From positions 1-5,301 of the forward strand of contig JASHXQ010000124.1 in NCBI GenBank assembly GCA_030043455.1: 5,301 bases of DNA, in the 5' to 3' direction. This document shows positions 1 to 4,573 of the stretch, in pieces; the first letter of the stretch is position 1, and each line of letters starts with the position of its first letter. The notes beneath the pieces were generated by a model, which saw nothing but the letters and a program-made list of their open reading frames with translations, was not told the origin of the DNA and did no database searches. The stretch is from Nitrososphaerales archaeon (GTDB taxonomy: Archaea; Thermoproteota; Nitrososphaeria; Nitrososphaerales; CADDZS01). The translations under genes were made by a program, and so were the position numbers.

Positions 1-1
1 C

Positions 2-283
2 CTGTCGCGTTGGGGCGGTTACATGAAGCAGTTCATGCTGATGTCAGTCTTTCTCAACGTCTTCGCCTTGCCTTGGTGGATGTCAAGCAACGTGAGTATC
101 GCTGGTGCGCTGTACTCGGTGGGAACGCTGTTTCTTAAGCTGCTTGTGCTCATTGCAATAATTGTGATAACAGAAGAGTCCCTCGCGAAGCTTCGTCTCT
201 TCAAGATACTCGACTATCTCGCAATTTCTTTCAGTCTTGGACTGCTCGCGGTTATCGCATTCTTTCTCGTTGGAGGAGGTTAG
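2..283 (+). CDS. hyfC: HyfC/HycD-like membrane anchor subunit (NuoH family), C-terminal part
   Basis: The frame is open to the left edge, so this is the last 93 residues of a longer gene; the Met at base 23 is internal, not a start. The fragment reads LSRWGGYMKQFMLMS, then a hydrophobic segment ending in FALPWW, a second (about residues 33-57), the charged signature EESLAKLRLFK followed by ILDYL, and a last membrane helix (about 73-90) ending in GGG. The Glu-rich AKLRLF loop is typical of the HycD/HyfC C-terminus, where the family has ESxxAKLRLFRVPEF. The subunit is the NuoH-like integral membrane protein that anchors the soluble arm and links its redox chemistry to ion movement. It is followed 9 nt later by hyfE. 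Family assignment is by motif and by the neighbouring genes; nothing can be said about the missing N-terminal helices. Confidence 0.85.
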   Translation: MSRWGGYMKQFMLMSVFLNVFALPWWMSSNVSIAGALYSVGTLFLKLLVLIAIIVITEESLAKLRLFKILDYLAISFSLGLLAVIAFFLVGGG

Positions 284-286
284 GAG
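272..286 (+). promoter_or_regulatory. Ribosome binding site of hyfE
   Basis: The stretch GGAGGAGGTTAGGAG overlaps the last codons and stop of hyfC. It holds two purine-rich Shine-Dalgarno-like cores: GGAGG (12 nt or more upstream) and TAGGAG (ending 6 nt before the ATG at 293). The nearer core has ideal spacing and supports the ATG as the hyfE start. Its position inside the preceding gene suggests translational coupling. Confidence 0.6.
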
Positions 287-292
287 ATTTCT

Positions 293-949
293 ATGTTAAT
301 TCCATACGCGCCCGAAATTGAAGCTCTTCTAGGCATCCTGATTCTTCTCTCAGCTTTGTACATGCAAGGGCAATCGTTCGTTGATCCGACTATCAGGGCA
401 ATATTGGTCCAATCGCTCTTGATGTCGGCATTGTTTGCAATCATTGGCATTCAGACAGGTAACATCGAACTGTTCTACCTCGCAACGCTGACTGCAGTGA
501 TGAGAGGAATTACCGTCCCTAGGATCATGCTCTACCAGGTAAGGAAGTTCAAGCATTCCCTGCGCGAAACTGGAAGTACAGGGCAGAGGATTCCTGCTTT
601 GATCATTCTAGGCGTTTTAATGATAATTGTGGGCTACTCTCTCTTTAGAGCAATCCTCGCGCCAAGCCTGCCTAACTCGCAGGTCTCCGTGGCCTTCACA
701 CTTTTGCTGTTAGGTCTGCTTCTCATAATCAGCAGGAGGAACGCGCTCGTACAAATGACGGGCTACGTGGAAGAGGAAAACGCGATTCTCTACGCTGGCG
801 CTCTTATCGCGCCCACGATTCCACTGCTGATAGAATTCGCCGTAGTCCTCGACATCTTTGGTGTAGTGATAATCGGTGTAATACTCTCAGCTCAGAGGGA
901 CGTTTTGCACACGCTGGAACCCGCTGACTTGGAGCAGTTGCGAGGGTAA
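293..949 (+). CDS. hyfE: HyfE-like membrane subunit (NuoK-like C-terminal half)
   Basis: This 218-residue protein is almost wholly membrane-embedded and close in length to Escherichia coli HyfE (about 216 residues). About six to seven helices are visible, roughly at residues 9-26, 36-54, 58-72, 100-122, 131-147, 163-180 and 182-200. The N-terminal half carries the HyfE-type cytoplasmic loop TAVMRGITVPRIMLYQVRKF. The C-terminal half matches the NuoK/MrpC pattern: NALVQMTGYVEEENAI and then PLLIEFAVVLDIFGVV. Glu162 and Glu181 align by eye with the two membrane carboxylates of NuoK, and Asp187 with the conserved Asp that follows. Such carboxylates carry protons or Na+ between the redox arm and the antiporter-like subunits. 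The start is ATG 293 with a good ribosome binding site. Nothing suggests truncation. It sits between hyfC and hyfF, the same order as in E. coli hyf apart from the absence of hyfD. Confidence 0.88.
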   Translation: MLIPYAPEIEALLGILILLSALYMQGQSFVDPTIRAILVQSLLMSALFAIIGIQTGNIELFYLATLTAVMRGITVPRIMLYQVRKFKHSLRETGSTGQRIPALIILGVLMIIVGYSLFRAILAPSLPNSQVSVAFTLLLLGLLLIISRRNALVQMTGYVEEENAILYAGALIAPTIPLLIEFAVVLDIFGVVIIGVILSAQRDVLHTLEPADLEQLRG

Positions 950-952
950 GGT
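942..952 (+). promoter_or_regulatory. Ribosome binding site of hyfF
   Basis: GAGGGTAAGGT spans the end of hyfE and its stop codon. The GAGGGT and AAGGT cores lie 10 and 5 nt before the ATG at 958. The site supports that ATG and implies coupling to translation of hyfE. Confidence 0.5.
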
Positions 953-957
953 AACGT

Positions 958-2388
958 ATGGATTATACACTCATTTTTGTCCTGCTCCTGGCTGCCCCTG
1001 CTGGAGCAGCTGCAATCTCAATCCTCCCAAGGGAGGGGCTTGAGATTGTCTCATCGATTGTCGGAGCGACAATCTCCGTCATCGCCTCACTCGTTATTCT
1101 GGTCCTGAGACTTTCTGGAACTTTTGGAGCTTATTTCTACTCGGATGGTCTGACCGAATTAATGACTGTCACAGTCTCTTGTATCTACCTAACCTCGTTG
1201 ATCTACTCCGCATTCTACATCAAACACATCAAGGAGCCTCTATTCCGTTTTCGGTGGTATTACTCGCTTGTTGACCTCTTTGCATTCACCATGCTGCTGG
1301 CGATCGTCGTGAACGATATTGGTTTCATCTGGATAGCCATTGAAGCGACAACTGTTACTAGCGCGCTTCTCGTAGCACTTGAGAGGGAGCGAACAAGTAT
1401 TGAATCTGCTTGGCGGTACACACTCATCGTCTCAGCAGGCCTTGCGATATCGCTTCTCTCTGTTGTGTTAGTCTATTTCTCGCAAGGTACACTCTCGCTT
1501 ACGCTACTTCTGACAAGGCCAGTAGCCAACGTTCCCATAATGGCAGTGGCGGTGGCTTTTGCTCTCGTTGGTTACGGGACCAAGGCGGGCATCGCTCCGA
1601 TGCATTCATGGCTTCCCGATGCACACAGTGAAGCTCCTTCTCCAATAAGCGCAATGTTTTCTGGGATTCTGCTTCCGACTTCGCTATATGCCTTCGTTAG
1701 GACTTTTGCCCTAATTCAGGGCAGTACAGTCTTCGCCGCACTCAGAGATCTGACAATAGGCTTCGGAATTTTCACTGCGTTGGTCGCGGCCGTAATTTTA
1801 GGTTCGCAGAAAAACTACAAGCGTATGCTCGCTTACTCGAGCATGGAAAACATGGGGGTAATATTGGTCGGCCTCGCTCTCGGTGGAGTGGGCGCGTTGG
1901 GAGCTGTGATCCAAATTGTTGCACATGCATTTGCAAAATCATCGGCGTTCTATGAATCTGGCAATATTCTGGCTTCTTACAACAGCAAAAGTATGCAAGA
2001 CGTTCAGGGAGTATTGGGCAGACTGAGAACGACTGGCTACCTTTTTTCTCTCTCGTGTCTGTCGGTTACCGGGGCTCCTCCTTTCGGGATCTTCGTTGGA
2101 GAGTTCCTCATTCTGGTTCAGGCAATTAGCTCTGGCGACCTACTACTCGGTGCGCTTCTTGCAATTGCGTACATGTATTCATTCATCGGCTTGAACCGAC
2201 AATCCATTCAAATGATCTTCGGGTCTCACGAAAACCTGAACGCGGATAATTCGACTCAAGAACGTAAGAAACTATCAGAGGATAGGTTATCGATAATCAT
2301 TCCGGCGATTAACCTCGCAATCTCGCTCCTGATTGGAATCTACATGTTCCCAGTCATCCTTCACGCGGCAATTTCGTTCGGACTGTGA
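958..2388 (+). CDS. hyfF: HyfF-like antiporter subunit (NuoL/M/N, MrpA/D family)
   Basis: This 476-residue polytopic protein belongs to the proton-conducting membrane transporter family and is about 50 residues shorter than E. coli HyfF (about 526). The ion-channel residues are all recognisable by eye: Glu129 in GFIWIAIEATT (the TM5 Glu), Lys209 in GYGTKAGIAPMHSWLPDAH (the TM7 Lys), His216 in the same block, Lys285/Lys288 in GSQKNYKRMLAYSS, His323 and Lys327 in AHAFAKSSAFYESGNIL, and Glu382 in GAPPFGIFVGEF. These form the half-channels that move H+ or Na+ in response to redox chemistry in the peripheral arm. Residues 422-443 are a hydrophilic loop (SHENLNADNSTQERKK) before a final helix at about 445-473. 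The start is ATG 958, supported by the ribosome binding site and by the hydrophobic first helix that follows directly. The first 120 nt contain unusual inverted repeats, listed separately. With HyfB at the right edge, the complex has at least two antiporter-like subunits, which is typical of Hyf- and Ehr-type rather than Hyc-type assemblies. Confidence 0.92.
   Translation: MDYTLIFVLLLAAPAGAAAISILPREGLEIVSSIVGATISVIASLVILVLRLSGTFGAYFYSDGLTELMTVTVSCIYLTSLIYSAFYIKHIKEPLFRFRWYYSLVDLFAFTMLLAIVVNDIGFIWIAIEATTVTSALLVALERERTSIESAWRYTLIVSAGLAISLLSVVLVYFSQGTLSLTLLLTRPVANVPIMAVAVAFALVGYGTKAGIAPMHSWLPDAHSEAPSPISAMFSGILLPTSLYAFVRTFALIQGSTVFAALRDLTIGFGIFTALVAAVILGSQKNYKRMLAYSSMENMGVILVGLALGGVGALGAVIQIVAHAFAKSSAFYESGNILASYNSKSMQDVQGVLGRLRTTGYLFSLSCLSVTGAPPFGIFVGEFLILVQAISSGDLLLGALLAIAYMYSFIGLNRQSIQMIFGSHENLNADNSTQERKKLSEDRLSIIIPAINLAISLLIGIYMFPVILHAAISFGL
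982..1009 (+). repeat. Inverted repeat within 5' end of hyfF (7-bp stem)
   Basis: CTGCTCC at 982-988 is the exact reverse complement of GGAGCAG at 1003-1009, separated by 14 nt. It starts 25 nt after the hyfF ATG and codes for part of the first membrane helix. Alone it could be chance, but it lies next to two stronger inverted repeats. Confidence 0.4.
1013..1048 (+). repeat. Nested inverted repeat (9-bp outer, 6-bp inner stem) in hyfF
   Basis: CAATCTCAA at 1013-1021 pairs perfectly with TTGAGATTG at 1040-1048. Between them CCTCCC at 1023-1028 is the exact complement of GGGAGG at 1031-1036. The transcript could fold into a long hairpin with a CAAG tetraloop (closing the last pair open), a U-G pair and a 2-nt bulge. 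It is coding sequence (residues about 19-31 of HyfF, from helix 1 into the loop with LPREGLE). The inner arm CCUCC resembles the anti-Shine-Dalgarno sequence of 16S rRNA and the opposite arm GGGAGG resembles a Shine-Dalgarno core. The pairing is read directly from the sequence; any regulatory role is inference. Confidence 0.65.
1042..1076 (+). repeat. Competing inverted repeat (9-bp) with internal 7-bp alternative
   Basis: GAGATTGTC at 1042-1050 is the exact complement of GACAATCTC at 1068-1076. This stem cannot coexist with the 1013-1048 hairpin because both use 1042-1048. A third option pairs GATTGTC at 1056-1062 with GACAATC at 1068-1074 around a 5-nt GGAGC loop. GATTGTC therefore occurs twice (1044-1050 and 1056-1062), and CAATCTC twice (1013-1019 and 1070-1076). 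The result is a set of mutually exclusive stems, formally like an attenuator or RNA switch, though inside a coding region. Confidence 0.55.
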
Positions 2389-2395
2389 AAATACC

Positions 2396-2407
2396 AAAGG
2401 AGATGAG
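2396..2407 (+). promoter_or_regulatory. Ribosome binding site deciding the TTG start of hyfG-like gene
   Basis: AAAGGAGATGAG is close to the consensus GGAGGTGA, with the GGAGATGA core ending 9 nt before TTG 2416. The nearby ATG at 2403 lies inside this site and reads only about 11 codons (MSKKIDTENCG) before a stop, so it cannot start the gene. In the gene's own frame a TGA at 2404-2406 blocks any start further upstream. Confidence 0.65.
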
Positions 2408-2415
2408 TAAAAAGA

Positions 2416-3768
2416 TTGATACCGAAAATTGTGGTTGAAGAGAAGACGCCGAGAATTGGAGGACCAATCCAACTCTCCACGATTTTCAAGGTTGATGGAA
2501 AATCCTTCGCACTGTTGACCGACACCAGTGAAAATAGGACAATATTGAGCGACGTACCTTCCGAGCTTGGTGAGGAGGCAGGATTACTTCTCAAAGGGCT
2601 TGATACTTCGCCGGGGGCCCCACTTGATCTAGACACGAAGACAAAGGTAGAGGGCTATGGGATCTTCACCTTTCCGTATGGTCCTGTCACATACGGCATT
2701 TCGGAGGCTGGGGGGTTCAAGTTCGTTACCTATGGTGAGAGGATCCTTAAGGTAATTCCGATTGTGAACTACAAGAAGAGGGGTGTGGAGCAGAAGGCTC
2801 TAGGCATGCGCCCGACTGATGCTCTAATGCTGATCGAAAGATCCGCAGGAAATTTTTCCGCCTCATACTCGACCTGCTTTGTCACTGCAACAGAGGAAGC
2901 CCTCGGGATTACAGCACCATCGGCCGCCACATGGACAAGAGCAGTTGCGATCGAATTAGAGCGTATTTACAATCATTTGCACCTCTTCTCACGTGAAGCT
3001 GAGGCGGCTACTCAGAACGTCGCCGCATATCAAACTGGTGCCCTAAAAGAGGAGGTTCTTAGACTCAATTCAAAGTACTTCGGTCACAGATATCTCTTTG
3101 GATTTAACACGGTAGGAGGTGTGAACTGTCCAGCCTTGGAAAGCCGTGAAAAGCGAGATGAACTCTATACTTCCGTTCGGAACATTTCAAAAGAGTTCTC
3201 CGGCTTGGTTGACTACTTTCTATCCTCGCGAATCTTCTTGGATAGGTTGCAGAATACCGCCAGATTGAGTAAAGAGAATGCTCTTACTCTTGGTGCTGTC
3301 GGACCCGTGGCGCGCGGCTCGGGTGTTGACTGGGATGACAGGATATCCTATCCTATAGAGCCCTATGGGGACATCTTCGTAGATGTTCAGACAGAAACAG
3401 CCGGGGATGCTATGTCTCGAATAATGGTGAGGATAAATGAGGTTGCATCCAGTGCGACTGTCATCCGGGAGCTGTTAGACAAGATGCCCGGTGGAAACCT
3501 CAGGGTTGGATCCGAGTCATCCGGCACTCAATCGTCATCTATTCCCTCTTCTTCAGGCTTTTCCTTTTGCAGAGTAGAATGCCCGAGTGGCGATCTAATC
3601 CAGATTGTAAAAATTCTGCCCAATGGTAGAATCAGCTTTCTCCACATTCGTCCTGCATCGCTCGTTAACTGGATCCCCTTTGCCAAGAGTCTCGAAGGCA
3701 ATGTCTTCACAGACTTTCAGTTTGCTTTCGATAGCTTTGGCCTGAACTACGCAGATTCTGACAGGTGA
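2416..3768 (+). CDS. Hydrogenase large subunit-like protein lacking Ni ligands (HyfG/HycE/NuoD family, Ehr type)
   Basis: This 450-residue protein is the NuoD/HycE-type catalytic-arm subunit. From about residue 80 the family pattern is clear: FPYGPVTYGISE (86-97), GERI, NYKKRGVEQ (118-126; usually YxHRGxE), ALMLIERSAGNF, TWTRAVAIELERIYNHL (173-188), GAVGPVARGSGVD (293-305), PYGD, and RVECPSGDL near 386-394. Hydrogenases have ERxCGICxxxH in L1; here Ala144, Phe147 and Tyr151 replace the two Cys and the His. The C-terminus ends AFDSFGLNYADSDR with no DPCxxC, so no nickel site and no protease-processed tail are expected. The Arg of EAPRG is Ser391. The first ~75 residues do not show a recognisable NuoC domain, making the protein much shorter than HycE (about 569). 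Residues 366-380 form a Ser-rich insertion. The start is TTG 2416, decided by the ribosome binding site. Its substrate is unknown; it should sit on the membrane arm and accept or donate electrons through the next gene's product. Confidence 0.88.
   Translation: MIPKIVVEEKTPRIGGPIQLSTIFKVDGKSFALLTDTSENRTILSDVPSELGEEAGLLLKGLDTSPGAPLDLDTKTKVEGYGIFTFPYGPVTYGISEAGGFKFVTYGERILKVIPIVNYKKRGVEQKALGMRPTDALMLIERSAGNFSASYSTCFVTATEEALGITAPSAATWTRAVAIELERIYNHLHLFSREAEAATQNVAAYQTGALKEEVLRLNSKYFGHRYLFGFNTVGGVNCPALESREKRDELYTSVRNISKEFSGLVDYFLSSRIFLDRLQNTARLSKENALTLGAVGPVARGSGVDWDDRISYPIEPYGDIFVDVQTETAGDAMSRIMVRINEVASSATVIRELLDKMPGGNLRVGSESSGTQSSSIPSSSGFSFCRVECPSGDLIQIVKILPNGRISFLHIRPASLVNWIPFAKSLEGNVFTDFQFAFDSFGLNYADSDR
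2451..2477 (+). repeat. Imperfect inverted repeat near start of hyfG-like gene
   Basis: GAGAATTGGA at 2451-2460 pairs with TCCAACTCTC at 2468-2477 in nine of ten positions (A2455 against C2473 is the mismatch) around a 7-nt loop. An alternative inside it pairs ATTGG (2455-2459) with CCAAT (2464-2468). It begins 35 nt after the TTG start. It may affect translation of the gene or may be chance; only the pairing is seen. Confidence 0.35.
3763..3768 (+). promoter_or_regulatory. Possible ribosome binding site for alternative start ATG 3780
   Basis: AGGTGA matches the core of GGAGGTGA exactly and ends 11 nt before ATG 3780. It coincides with the GTG 3765 start and the preceding stop, so it can act as a start overlap or as a ribosome binding site. 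The similar arrangement before the previous gene (ATGAG, A-rich spacer, start, CCGAAA) favours the second reading. Confidence 0.4.
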
Positions 3769-4568
3769 GCAAGAAAGAGATGCCGAAACTCTGGGTTCTT
3801 CGCGGAATAAAGAAAGGGATACTTACCACGAAGTATCCAAAATCACAACCTTCTCGTCAAGAGATTCCGTTACTATCAATCCCTCCGGAACCTACTTCGA
3901 ATTCTGACTGGAACCTGGGAACCAACCTATGCCCGACTGGAGCAATCAAAGCGGATAATGAAAACGGCAAACATGCCCTGGATCTAGGAAAATGCATCTA
4001 TTGTAGAAAATGCGATGCAGCTGGATTCAGATTTCAAGATGATTCTGTCTACGGGTCTTTGCAAGCTGGGATTGGACCCGCAGTGAGTACAGAAAATGCG
4101 ACAAATCAGAAGGAGCTTGGGAAGCGTAGGACCCCAAATCAAATGTTCAAGAAATCATTTCACGTCTTGATGATTGATGTGGGTTCATGCAACGCTTGCA
4201 ATCTCGAAGTATCTAACCTTGGTAATCCCTATTATGATTTCAATCGACTTGGTATATTCTTCACGAATTCACCGAAACATGCAGATGCCCTAATTGTAGT
4301 CGGGGCTCTTAACAAGCCAATGGTAGAGATCCTCAAGAGAGCGTATGATAGCATCCCGAATCCGAAACTTGTTATTGCTGTGGGCGCTTGCCCCATTAGT
4401 GGTGGCATATTCCAAGGAACTCAGGGTTTTGTCTCGCCAGTTAGCGAAGTTATTCCAGTTGACGTAATTATTCCCGGCTGTCCGCCATCTCCAGTTCAGA
4501 TCCTTCAAGGCCTGTTGATGGCTATGGGAAAACTGGAACGGGAAAAGAAACAGGAGGGTAGAGACTAA
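3765..4568 (+). CDS. Fusion of single-cluster ferredoxin domain and HyfI/NuoB-like small subunit
   Basis: This 267-residue protein joins two electron-transfer modules. Residues 8-24 (KLWVLRGIKKGILTTKY) are a basic lead-in. Residues 50-90 are a HyfH/NuoI-like ferredoxin domain with Cys56 in LCPTGAI and Cys77, Cys80 and Cys83 in GKCIYCRKCD; the other half of the usual 2[4Fe-4S] fold is missing, so one cluster is expected. Residues 84-130 form a polar linker. Residues 132-258 are the NuoB/HycG/HyfI domain: MIDVGSCNACNLEV (Cys142, Cys145), VGACPISGG (Cys209) and VDVIIPGCPPSP (Cys239), the four ligands of the proximal [4Fe-4S] cluster in the CxxC hydrogenase arrangement. It should carry electrons between an external partner and the NuoD-like subunit. 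The GTG start at 3765 overlaps the previous stop by 4 nt (GTGA) but has no ribosome binding site of its own. ATG 3780 is a serious alternative, preceded by AGGTGA at 3763-3768, and would give MPKLWVLRG. Confidence 0.9.
   Translation: MSKKEMPKLWVLRGIKKGILTTKYPKSQPSRQEIPLLSIPPEPTSNSDWNLGTNLCPTGAIKADNENGKHALDLGKCIYCRKCDAAGFRFQDDSVYGSLQAGIGPAVSTENATNQKELGKRRTPNQMFKKSFHVLMIDVGSCNACNLEVSNLGNPYYDFNRLGIFFTNSPKHADALIVVGALNKPMVEILKRAYDSIPNPKLVIAVGACPISGGIFQGTQGFVSPVSEVIPVDVIIPGCPPSPVQILQGLLMAMGKLEREKKQEGRD
4553..4558 (+). promoter_or_regulatory. Ribosome binding site of hyfB
   Basis: GGAGGG lies in the last codons of the fusion gene, 15 nt before TTG 4574. The spacing is longer than usual. In this frame TAG at 4559-4561 closes the reading frame upstream, and TTG is the only common start codon before the conserved sequence, so the site most likely serves it. 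An ATT at 4571 would be a rarer choice. Confidence 0.4.
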
Positions 4569-4573
4569 CGATT

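Noticed and set aside
1410..1631. Plus-strand open frame of 73 codons inside hyfF
   Set aside because: It overlaps the TM5-TM8 channel region of hyfF in another frame and its product is a non-hydrophobic, composition-driven sequence.
2389..2415. 27-nt gap between hyfF and the large-subunit gene as a promoter or terminator
   Set aside because: It holds only a ribosome binding site; no TATA-like box, stem-loop or T-tract is seen.
2361..2636. Minus-strand open frame of 91 codons across the hyfF/hyfG junction
   Set aside because: It is antisense to two well-supported genes and shows no domain or conserved pattern.
3340..3349. 10-bp palindrome AGGATATCCT
   Set aside because: A single short palindrome in conserved coding sequence (Asp-Arg-Ile-Ser), with no partner site; expected by chance at this length scale.
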